64,000 bases of DNA from Phenylobacterium sp. (GTDB lineage: Bacteria > Pseudomonadota > Alphaproteobacteria > Caulobacterales > Caulobacteraceae). The notes under the pieces were generated by a model, which was not told the origin of the DNA, made no database searches, and saw only the letters and a list, made by a program, of their open reading frames with translations. Below, one piece after another: positions 27,139-34,234 of the stretch. Position numbers and translations under genes: made by a program. The stretch lies in contig NZ_JAUSCJ010000017.1 in NCBI RefSeq assembly GCF_030651185.1, positions 1 to 64,000 on the forward strand, in the 5' to 3' direction. How positions within the stretch are numbered: position 1 is the stretch's first letter; each line of letters begins with the position of its first letter.

Positions 27139-27392
27139 GTGGCTCTCCATTTGCAGGTCAGCGCCATGCAGTCCTGCGGAATGGCGGCAGAACACCGGCA
27201 GTCGAAATTCTCTTCGATCCAGGCGTCGATCTCAGCCTTCGCGGCCTCAAGGCTCTCGGCGTGGCCACAGCGGTTGTCGTTGGCGTCGGGCGCGCCGTCG
27301 AAGTCGGCGTGCGCGAAATGCCAGTCGCTGACGCGCGTCGGGATCGGCGGCGGATCGAAGTGGATGTGCCAGTTGCGGTAGGTCTCAGTCAC
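27135..27392 (-). CDS. Hypothetical phage protein, first gene of a small operon
   Basis: 85 residues from GTG at 27392, with GGAG 8 bases upstream. The frame stays open to an ATG at 27437, but that codon lies in the operator/promoter region, so the GTG is preferred. The pattern IHFDPPPIPTRVSDWHFAHADFDG is the kind seen in small phage proteins of unknown function. Confidence 0.65.
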   Translation of the reverse strand: MTETYRNWHIHFDPPPIPTRVSDWHFAHADFDGAPDANDNRCGHAESLEAAKAEIDAWIEENFDCRCSAAIPQDCMALTCKWRAT

Positions 27393-27406
27393 AGCCAGCT
27401 CCAATT

Positions 27407-27463
27407 CGTATGTACGATTGGAACCTAGAACGTACATACGCGATGGTCAATAACGTATATACG
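27407..27463 (-). promoter_or_regulatory. Promoter with three CGTAYRTACG operators
   Basis: On the minus strand, -35 TTGACC (27445-27450) and -10 TAGGTT (27422-27427) are 17 bases apart. CGTAYRTACG sites lie at 27407-27416, 27431-27440 (in the spacer) and 27454-27463, with centres 23-24 bases apart. The outer site sits in a longer palindrome ACGTATATACGT. This arrangement fits a repressed promoter for the operon 27392 to 26451, which includes the RHH gene. Confidence 0.7.
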
Positions 27464-27489
27464 TATTATCCGGGGCCAGATTGGGCCGT

Positions 27490-27783
27490 TTATTCGGCGG
27501 GCCGGGCGGGGTTCTGCACTTGGCCGTCCACGATGAAGCCGTGCCAGCAGGTGTCGTTCATGCAGTTGATCGAAGGCGAGAGCGTGGGCGCATCTGCAGG
27601 ACCGGTAACCCGCCAGACAGGCCCATCGGTGAAAGCAGGATCAACAGACACCTGACACTCGGGACGCTCAGTGAGGCGGCCAACCGCGAGCTGGGCGAGC
27701 ACGTTCGGGTGCTGACACGGGAAGATACAGGCCCTGAAGGTTCCGTCGGCCTTCGGGCGGTCGAGATACGCCCGGTCTGTCAC
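27490..27783 (-). CDS. DUF6527-like small phage protein
   Basis: 97 residues. The C-terminal part PTLSPSINCMNDTCWHGFI resembles the DUF6527 pattern of a 'TLSPS' turn with cysteines and a histidine, suggesting metal binding. The function of the family is unknown. It overlaps the upstream gene by four bases. The N-terminal boundary is less certain. Confidence 0.5.
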   Translation of the reverse strand: MTDRAYLDRPKADGTFRACIFPCQHPNVLAQLAVGRLTERPECQVSVDPAFTDGPVWRVTGPADAPTLSPSINCMNDTCWHGFIVDGQVQNPARPAE

Positions 27784-28100
27784 GTCTCGACGGGCTCGAT
27801 GCCAAGGCGCTCGGCGACCTCACCGACCCAGAACACCACGTCGAACGGCAGCTTGCCGTGCGGATTGTTGAAGGCCCCACCTTCAGCCCGACAGTCATGC
27901 AGCTTGCGGGCGACCTCAGGGTTCAGCGCCAGGATGGAGTTGAGCAGGTCGCGGCGGGCTAAGTCCGCCACGCGGTCAGACGCCTCCAGAGCGGCGATGA
28001 CCATTTCCCAGTCATGGTCTTCCAGGACGAGATCCTGATCATCGGGCCGGACGCCCAGGAGGCGATCCTTAATCAGCGTCGCCAAGGCTGCAGCGGCCAT
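27780..28100 (-). CDS. Hypothetical phage protein
   Basis: 106 residues, acidic, helical, starting MAAAALATLIKDRLLGV. GAGGAA lies 7 bases upstream of the ATG and a good promoter lies at 28126-28154. It is the first gene of a two-gene unit with the DUF6527-like gene. No family recognised. Confidence 0.6.
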   Translation of the reverse strand: MAAAALATLIKDRLLGVRPDDQDLVLEDHDWEMVIAALEASDRVADLARRDLLNSILALNPEVARKLHDCRAEGGAFNNPHGKLPFDVVFWVGEVAERLGIEPVET

Positions 28101-28125
28101 TTTCAGTTCCTCACTCTAGGCCCCA

Positions 28126-28154
28126 ACTATACGCCCGAAACCCGGCGCCGTCTA
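28126..28154 (-). promoter_or_regulatory. Sigma-70-type promoter for the minus-strand unit
   Basis: On the minus strand TAGACG (28149-28154) and TATAGT (28126-28131) are separated by 17 bases and lie about 25 bases before the start codon at 28100. The plus-strand RHH gene starts at 28200, so its own control region overlaps this one. Confidence 0.5.
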
Positions 28155-28199
28155 TTTACGCCTGGCCGCTACAATCGCGCCCCTGACCAGGAGCCACCG

Positions 28200-28388
28200 A
28201 TGGGACGGCCACCCCTAATGATGAAGCGCACGCACATCAGCTTTACCAAGGAAAGCCTTGCCCGGCTTGACGCCCTGGTGGGCAAGAAGGGCCGGGCGGA
28301 GTTCGTTCGGATGGCCCTGGACCAGGCGCTGGACACCGCCGAGGCGACACAACGGATGGTCGTCAAAGGCGGGCGGAAGCCGGAGTAA
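28200..28388 (+). CDS. Ribbon-helix-helix protein on the plus strand
   Basis: 62 residues from ATG 28200 with AGGAG 6 bases upstream. The pattern KRTHISFTKESLARLDALVG followed by AEFVRMALDQAL is that of RHH DNA-binding proteins. It is the only confident plus-strand gene in the late half of the prophage, divergent from the promoter at 28126. That fits an independently expressed accessory gene that may repress its own divergent region. Confidence 0.65.
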   Translation: MGRPPLMMKRTHISFTKESLARLDALVGKKGRAEFVRMALDQALDTAEATQRMVVKGGRKPE

Positions 28389-28779
28389 ACGGCCCAAGCA
28401 TCCGAAGTAGGGGCGTGGGGAGGTCAGGAGCCTGAGCTACCGTCCCAGGTGCGGTAGCAGGACTTTTCCAGCGACACCCAGTTAGGCACGGCGTGGCCGC
28501 AAGGGCGAAGATGGCGTCAGTGATCTCGGCGGCCTTTCGGTCCCGGTTCCCATCGTGCCATCCGTCCAGAACACCCAGGGCCGCCGCCAAGACCGCCGCC
28601 CTATCAAGGCCAGGTGCGGTGACCGGGTCGGAATGGCCGGCGGCGAGCACCGCCTGGGCGATCCCCTTCGCCAGCAGGGTCATGCGGTCCAGGCTGTTGG
28701 TCGGACCGTCATAGGCCGGCGCGCGGCTGGTCATCGCACTGATCACAGCGGTGATCTCAGCTTCAGTCGGCTCGCGCAT
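28363..28779 (-). CDS. Hypothetical phage protein
   Basis: 138 residues, helical N-terminal two thirds, then a Pro-rich tail that overlaps the convergent RHH gene by 26 bases. No family recognised. The overlap at the 3' end makes the tail slightly doubtful. Confidence 0.45.
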   Translation of the reverse strand: MREPTEAEITAVISAMTSRAPAYDGPTNSLDRMTLLAKGIAQAVLAAGHSDPVTAPGLDRAAVLAAALGVLDGWHDGNRDRKAAEITDAIFALAATPCLTGCRWKSPATAPGTVAQAPDLPTPLLRMLGPFTPASARL

Positions 28780-28811
28780 GGTGGGCTCTTTCTATGCAGG
28801 GGTGATGGGGG

Positions 28812-29825
28812 CTAGATCACCTTCAGGGCGTCGCGCATGACGACATTCCCTGCGGTGCCGGGGTGGACGTTATCCGGCAGCAAGGTCAGGTCGGCGAACA
28901 TCGCCAGGCCATCGGTATAGGTGGGCGGAACCGACCAGCCGGATCGCGCCGTGACGGCGGTGGAGATGGCCGACCGGAACTGCGCCATGGTCTCGCCGTT
29001 GGTGTTGGCCCCCTCAGTGCTGCGCCGGATGGGTGAGATGCACTTGATCAGCATCGACGCGCTCTGGGCGTGGATCTCGTCAAGCAGCCCTTCGTAATAG
29101 GTCGTGAAGTTGGCGAGGGTGGGACCGCCCAGCACGGCCTGATCGTTCGAACCGATGGCCAGCCATATCTCGGTCGGGCTGAGCGCCAGCAGCAGGGCCG
29201 CGAAGGTGGTCCGCTTGCCCGAGGTGTTGCAGTCGTCGGTGAGCAACCGATAGCCGTGCGAGACCTGGGTCAGGCTGGCGTCGATACCGTCCAGGGCCGC
29301 GCCCCTACGGAGCATCGGACCATAGCCGAACTGCGCGGGGGAAGCGCCGATCCCCCCCGATGCGATGCTGTCGCCGTAAAGCACCACATGCCGGGCCAGC
29401 AGACTCGGCGTCGCAAAGCTGACCGGCTGGTCGGTGCGGATGCGGATGGGATACGAACCCGTGGGGGCCCCGCCGACCGCTGCGGCGCTCTGCTGGGGAA
29501 CGTACAACTCAATGGTCTTGGCGTTCTTCGGAAGCAGTATCCTGGCGGTGTAAAGCGCGCCGGTCGCGGTCGGCGGGGCGAACCACAGGTCCCGCACAGT
29601 CGCGCCGATCTTGCAGCGCACAGCGGGCCGGACATTGCTGGTGGTGGTCGGCCAGTAATCGACCTCCATATATCGAACCGGAGACGCGTCTTCCGTGATC
29701 CGCCAATAGGCGCCGTTCCCGACGTTGTAGTAGTCATTGCCCCCACCAGGGCTCACCAGAACGGGCGTCTTGCCGTTCTCGAAAAGCTTGGTGGGGTCGA
29801 GGGTGTAGGCGTTGGAAGCAGCCAT
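28812..29825 (-). CDS. Tail fibre or spike protein with SGNH/GDSL esterase domain
   Basis: 337 residues. The N-terminal part (1-140) is beta-rich and probably a carbohydrate-binding or trimerising part. From about 145 an SGNH hydrolase follows with GDS (Ser153), IGSND (Asn227) and the catalytic pair Asp318/His321 in PDNVHPG. Such domains remove acetyl groups from surface polysaccharide. Its ATG shares one base with the previous stop codon. It probably acts in host recognition at the tail tip. Confidence 0.75.
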   Translation of the reverse strand: MAASNAYTLDPTKLFENGKTPVLVSPGGGNDYYNVGNGAYWRITEDASPVRYMEVDYWPTTTSNVRPAVRCKIGATVRDLWFAPPTATGALYTARILLPKNAKTIELYVPQQSAAAVGGAPTGSYPIRIRTDQPVSFATPSLLARHVVLYGDSIASGGIGASPAQFGYGPMLRRGAALDGIDASLTQVSHGYRLLTDDCNTSGKRTTFAALLLALSPTEIWLAIGSNDQAVLGGPTLANFTTYYEGLLDEIHAQSASMLIKCISPIRRSTEGANTNGETMAQFRSAISTAVTARSGWSVPPTYTDGLAMFADLTLLPDNVHPGTAGNVVMRDALKVI

Positions 29826-30664
29826 CAGAACAAACCCTCCGCCGTCACGCCGCGCCCAAGGCGAACGTTGAAGGTGTGCGCCGCCCAGGAGACATTGACG
29901 CATTCCGTGGGGGTCAGGCCGGAAGAGATGATCTCACCGCCCGAGGTGACGTTGGCGGCGACTAGCCGCCAATTCAGGTTGGGCCGCTGCGCCCCGGCGT
30001 TAACGGCGTTGTTGTTGCCGATCTGCGCCGCGTTGCGGAAAACGCCGCCAACCGACGCCGTGGTCTGCGACCCGGCCAACTGGCCCTTGGTCTTGCTGCC
30101 GTTCGGCAGGTTGCCGACGTCCGTCTGGCTGCGGCGGCCCGCATAGTCGAAGATCATGTATTCCGACGTGGCGCGGAGTAGAAGGCCGCTGGCGCTGCCG
30201 GTGTTGCCGATGGCGTAGGCGTTGAGCCCGGCCTGGTCGGCCAACGAATAGACGCCGATGTAGATATTGTTGGCCGTGGTGCGGGCGTTGTCGGCCTTCA
30301 CCCCGAAATCCATGATCCCGCTGGCGGAATTGACCAGGCCGTTCAACTCATTCCAGGCCGCGAAGGTCCCGGTGGCGGTGTCGAGGCCCGTCCCCTCTAC
30401 CGCGATCAAGGCCGTCCGCGCGGCGATGATGTCGCTGCCGCAGCGGGCGTTGAGGTAGAGGATCTTGTTCAGCACCCCGGCGAGGTCGAGGTCGATCAGA
30501 TAGTCCAGCACCGCGTCATAGGTGTCGGTGGAGTAGGTCCCACCGTTCGCCGTGACGCGCGCCGCCCAGTCCATCGCGACGCCCAGCGGGGTCAAGACCA
30601 CCCCCACACCCTTGGTGGGGCCGGACATGCCCATGCTCAGGTTGCTGAGCGACATGCCGGACAT
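29825..30664 (-). CDS. Phage tail/fibre structural protein
   Basis: 279 residues, rich in Gly, Asn, Thr and Ala with many small polar turns (GNTGSASGLLL, AQIGNNNAVNAG), typical of receptor-binding or tail decoration proteins. No named domain recognised. It lies in a chain of fibre genes and overlaps both neighbours by one base. Confidence 0.6.
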   Translation of the reverse strand: MSGMSLSNLSMGMSGPTKGVGVVLTPLGVAMDWAARVTANGGTYSTDTYDAVLDYLIDLDLAGVLNKILYLNARCGSDIIAARTALIAVEGTGLDTATGTFAAWNELNGLVNSASGIMDFGVKADNARTTANNIYIGVYSLADQAGLNAYAIGNTGSASGLLLRATSEYMIFDYAGRRSQTDVGNLPNGSKTKGQLAGSQTTASVGGVFRNAAQIGNNNAVNAGAQRPNLNWRLVAANVTSGGEIISSGLTPTECVNVSWAAHTFNVRLGRGVTAEGLF

Positions 30665-30987
30665 CAGGCGGTCTTGATCGCGATGGTTTCACCAACGGCG
30701 GATACGCCGAAATCGCGGGTCTGCCCGTCGAGGAGGAGCCAGCCCTCGCCTGCAGCAGCCGTTGGATCGGATCCGAACTTCGCCAGGATATTCCCGCCGG
30801 TCACGGTGACGGACCAGAACGCCGCGGTGTCAGTGGTCACGATCGTGGACTTCGCCGAGGTTCCGCTGGCCGTCATTTCATCGCTGGCGATGGGGACGCT
30901 GTCATGCACCGGGCGAGCTGGGCGGGCGATCTCGGTACGGGTGTCCCGGCCGGAGCGCGCAAGGGTGATGTGGACGGTGGCGGCCAT
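30664..30987 (-). CDS. Small phage structural protein, probably tail
   Basis: 107 residues, Thr/Ser/Ala-rich and beta-strand-like (FWSVTVTGGNILAKFG). It resembles small fibre-associated proteins next to tail fibre genes. No family recognised. Confidence 0.5.
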   Translation of the reverse strand: MAATVHITLARSGRDTRTEIARPARPVHDSVPIASDEMTASGTSAKSTIVTTDTAAFWSVTVTGGNILAKFGSDPTAAAGEGWLLLDGQTRDFGVSAVGETIAIKTA

Positions 30988-31126
30988 GTGGGGCTCCTGA
31001 ATTTGGGGGATGGTGCGCAGGGCTCGCGCCGCGGCGTGGCCGCGAAGGACGAGTGGTGGGCATCAGAAGTCGGGACTGGGCGTGAACGGGCGGGTTGTGC
31101 CGCGCTTTCGGGGCGGCCCGTATCGC

Positions 31127-31492
31127 CTATTCAGAAGCAGCCTGGCGTTCGTCCTGCTGCCTCTGGGCTTCGGCTTCGGCGGCTGCGATCTCGGCGCTGA
31201 CATCCATCGCCGCAGCCACCCTGCCAACGATGACGGTGGACTGGATGGGAGCCAGGCGACCCATGACCAGGACCAGATCAGCGCCACTGGTCTCGACCAC
31301 GTCATTCTCCGCGACCTTGCGGGCGAGCTCAAAGATGTCTCGGCGCTCCTGCCAGGAGAGGTTTTCATCGCCCCGCTTGGCCATGGTCAAGGCCTCGACG
31401 ATGACGGCGCGATAGGTGATCGAACCGCCGGAGGCCGTCATGGGCGCGCCGGCAAGATCGAGAATGGGATCTGTCACGGTGAGGGTGGGCAT
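31127..31492 (-). CDS. Hypothetical phage protein in the fibre cluster
   Basis: 121 residues. A beta-rich start (TLTVTDPILDLAGAPM) is followed by helices and an acidic, Gln-rich C-terminal coiled coil. The first part reads like a fibre-associated module. The 139-base gap downstream (30988-31126) holds nothing I can identify. Confidence 0.5.
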   Translation of the reverse strand: MPTLTVTDPILDLAGAPMTASGGSITYRAVIVEALTMAKRGDENLSWQERRDIFELARKVAENDVVETSGADLVLVMGRLAPIQSTVIVGRVAAAMDVSAEIAAAEAEAQRQQDERQAASE

Positions 31493-31556
31493 GAGATTTC
31501 CTTGTGAATAGACGGCGGCCGGCGGCCGCGAGAGCTACGGGGGGCGCCAACGCCGC

Positions 31557-32096
31557 TCAGGGCGCCTCGAAGGCGATGATCAGGCTTCCGATAGAACTGA
31601 GGCTCCCAAGCCCTTCGCCGGGGCCGCCATTCCCACCTGGGAGCCCGAACAATCCGCTGGAGCCCCCGACGCCTGGCGTGGCGCCGGACCCCGCAGTTCC
31701 GTTGGTGTTGATATCCCCTCCAGTCGCCACCCCAGCCACGCCGCCACCTCCGCCACCTCCGCCGCCGCCAGCGGTTACAAGGGAGCCATCAACGAACGTC
31801 GCCGTGGTGGCCCCGCCGTTGCTGCCGCTGCTGGCTGTTGAGGCGACAACCAGGGCGACGCTTTCGCCAATACTCACGCGCCGAACCTTTTGCGCCTGGC
31901 TCCCGCCACCGCCGCCGTCCGAGCCGCTCCCGCCACCGCCGCCGCCGTTCAGTACGAACCGATATCTACCCGAGCGCGGACAGACCCAGGTCGCTGCGCC
32001 GGGACCATAAGTCCGCACATAGGGCGCCCCCGCGCCCTTGACGGGCTGGTTCATGGACTGGTTGACCTTGCTGATCCGCAGGAGCCCCGAGCGCAT
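31557..32096 (-). CDS. Glycine-rich tail fibre/receptor-binding protein
   Basis: 179 residues from ATG 32096, which overlaps the previous stop (TGATG). After a short beta-rich head (WVCPRSGRYRFVLNGGGGGG) the chain has runs of six to ten glycines separated by short turns, ending SLIIAFEAP. Polyglycine runs like these form polyglycine-II bundles in phage adhesins such as S16 gp38. This makes a receptor-contact role likely. Confidence 0.65.
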   Translation of the reverse strand: MRSGLLRISKVNQSMNQPVKGAGAPYVRTYGPGAATWVCPRSGRYRFVLNGGGGGGSGSDGGGGGSQAQKVRRVSIGESVALVVASTASSGSNGGATTATFVDGSLVTAGGGGGGGGGGVAGVATGGDINTNGTAGSGATPGVGGSSGLFGLPGGNGGPGEGLGSLSSIGSLIIAFEAP

Positions 32097-32506
32097 CAGT
32101 AATCGCCCCACGCGGCGGAGAAAACGACGCCGGTGTTCGTGACGCCGATGGCCGCATAGACTTCAGCGTTCGCCGCCAGCACCAGCGGTGTGTCTTCGCT
32201 GTAGCCAAAGTCCGTCGGCGTCTGGCCCGTCGTCTGGGCCACGGTGTAGGCGGCCATCAGCTTCGAATTGATCAGCTTCTTGGTCGAGCCCGCATCATAG
32301 GACACGAACAACTGAAGCTCCGTCGCCGTGACGGTGGCTCGGGCGAGCGCCGAGATCTTGGTGACCCGCGCGCCGTTCGGCCCTGCGGTCAGCAGCTTCT
32401 GGGTATTGGTGGGGGTGTCGGAATAGGTCGAATTGGCCGTTGTGCAGACGGCGACCCCAGACTTGGGGGTCTGGGGCGTGATGACGTTGTTTCCGGTGAC
32501 GGCCAT
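32096..32506 (-). CDS. Phage tail-associated structural protein
   Basis: 136 residues, Thr/Ala/Asn-rich with regular beta-strand pattern (ATELQLFVSYDAGSTKKLI). It lies in the fibre cluster and overlaps the Gly-rich gene. No family recognised. Confidence 0.55.
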   Translation of the reverse strand: MAVTGNNVITPQTPKSGVAVCTTANSTYSDTPTNTQKLLTAGPNGARVTKISALARATVTATELQLFVSYDAGSTKKLINSKLMAAYTVAQTTGQTPTDFGYSEDTPLVLAANAEVYAAIGVTNTGVVFSAAWGDY

Positions 32507-32521
32507 GGCTCGATATCCTGA

Positions 32522-33070
32522 TCAGATGAGAAGGGTGAAGCCGACGGCGATGGACTTGGCGGCGGCGAGGTTGGCGGCAAGCGCCGCGGCGTCGGCCGGC
32601 GGCCCGGTCAGACTCACCGTCCAGGCGGAAATCGAGCCGGATCCGATCGCGAAGGCGGCGGGGACCGTGAAGTTCAACAGGCCCGAGACGGAGCTGTAAC
32701 TGTCCACCTGCCCTGCCATCCAGTTGGTGGTCGGTGCGGCGGTCTCAGCCGCGATGACCCACATGCCGGACACGATGCTCTTGCCGGTCTGGATCGTGAG
32801 CGACCTCGCGCCAGGGCCGATGGTCTCGGTTGTCGTGCTAGTTCCGGCCGTGCCGGGCGCTGCGATCGCCGAGGCCGCCGCCGCCACCGCAGTCGCGGAT
32901 GCAGCCGCGACCTCAGTCCCGAGAGCGTTCATCGCCGCGATGGAGGCGTTCTCCTCCGTCACCATCGGCGGAAGGGCCGCCAGTAGGGCGTCCATCAGCG
33001 CCTCAAACGTCGAGGGCGCAGAGGTGCTAGGCGCCGCCGGGAGCGCCGTGATCGTGGGGACCGTCGTCAT
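32522..33070 (-). CDS. Phage tail fibre-like protein
   Basis: 182 residues. The N-terminal third is Pro/Ala/Ser-rich, then a helical Ala-rich segment (EVAAASATAVAAAASAIAA) and a beta-rich C-terminal domain. It fits a short fibre with a coiled-coil stalk. Confidence 0.5.
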   Translation of the reverse strand: MTTVPTITALPAAPSTSAPSTFEALMDALLAALPPMVTEENASIAAMNALGTEVAAASATAVAAAASAIAAPGTAGTSTTTETIGPGARSLTIQTGKSIVSGMWVIAAETAAPTTNWMAGQVDSYSSVSGLLNFTVPAAFAIGSGSISAWTVSLTGPPADAAALAANLAAAKSIAVGFTLLI

Positions 33071-33073
33071 GGT

Positions 33074-34234
33074 TTATACGTCTTCCAGCTCGAGGGAGAT
33101 CGTGGCGGTTTCCGGCCGGTCCATGCTGATGCGGAAGGCCTTGTAGATGCCCAGGATCAGCACGGCCTCGAAGTAGCCGGAGTCCTGATCGTCGATGCCG
33201 GACCACAGCATCGGGGTGGCGTTGCCGAGCGCCTGGATGGCGCGGGCCTTGTTCACGTTGGCCTTCTCGCAGACGATGGCCATGTTGACCTTCGGGACCG
33301 TCCTGCGGGGGACCAGCTCGGAGTTGCCGTACTCGTCGCGGGTGACGCGCGAGAAATTCAGGGCGTCGGCCTCGGCGCTATGGATCGTGGTCCCGAGATA
33401 GGTGTTCAGGCCCGTGACCAGACCGCCGCAAGTCACGGCGCCGGAGGCGCGGGTGATCGTGACGGTGATGACGCCGTTCGTGTAGGGCGGGAGGTCGAAC
33501 TTGGCGACTGCGGCGGCGTAGCTGAAGGGCAGGAAGCAGTAGTCATACGCGTTCAGCACCACGCGCGTGCTGAGGTTCACCGTGGCGGTATAGACCTCGA
33601 CCACCGAGACCGTGATGCTGATGGTCACGGAGTCCGCCACCAGGCCAACCAGGGCGAGGCTATCCACGCGCACGCCCGGCGTCAGAACCACGGTCAGCGG
33701 TGAGGCTTGGGTCGTGCCGGTGTTCCGCTCCAGATCGAACATCGCCCAGCGGTTCGTGGGTCCGACATCAGCCCACCAAGTCGAGGACGCCGCAAGCGCG
33801 GGGTAATGGCCGGTGTTCGAAGCCTGCAGGCTCTCATAGACCCGGTGCACGAAGGTCGTGGCGGTGTGGGTGCCTGAACCCGCGCTGGAGGTGTTGATCG
33901 GCGTCCCGTCGGGCGTCTCGGCGACCTTGAACGTGCCGGCGGCGGACTGGACGATGTAGTAGACCCGGCCCGCGGTCAGGCCAGTCGGCAGGGCGCCCGT
34001 GGTGGTGAAGACGACGGGGGTTCCGTCCGCCTGGCCGTGGGTCGCCCAGGAGACGACGGCGGGCGAGGCGTTGGTGATGGTCACGGTCGAGGACGGAGAC
34101 CCCAGGATCACCCGGTCGCCCAGCGCGTAGGTCGTGCCGGCGTTGTAGGCGAGCTCCGTCGCGTGGGGCTCGGCGCAGGTACTCGAGGTGAGCATATCGT
34201 TGGTGATCGAGAGCGGCGGGATCACGCGAGCCAT
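33074..34234 (-). CDS. Phage tail protein (tip or fibre base)
   Basis: 386 residues directly after the tape measure gene, overlapping it by one base. It is beta-rich with many Thr/Val/Gly repeats (SPSSTVTITNASPAVVSW) and a C-terminal part with conserved-looking charged and aromatic residues (PMLWSGIDDQDSGYFEAVLILG). The position after the tape measure suggests a distal tail protein. I cannot assign it to a named family. Confidence 0.55.
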   Translation of the reverse strand: MARVIPPLSITNDMLTSSTCAEPHATELAYNAGTTYALGDRVILGSPSSTVTITNASPAVVSWATHGQADGTPVVFTTTGALPTGLTAGRVYYIVQSAAGTFKVAETPDGTPINTSSAGSGTHTATTFVHRVYESLQASNTGHYPALAASSTWWADVGPTNRWAMFDLERNTGTTQASPLTVVLTPGVRVDSLALVGLVADSVTISITVSVVEVYTATVNLSTRVVLNAYDYCFLPFSYAAAVAKFDLPPYTNGVITVTITRASGAVTCGGLVTGLNTYLGTTIHSAEADALNFSRVTRDEYGNSELVPRRTVPKVNMAIVCEKANVNKARAIQALGNATPMLWSGIDDQDSGYFEAVLILGIYKAFRISMDRPETATISLELEDV

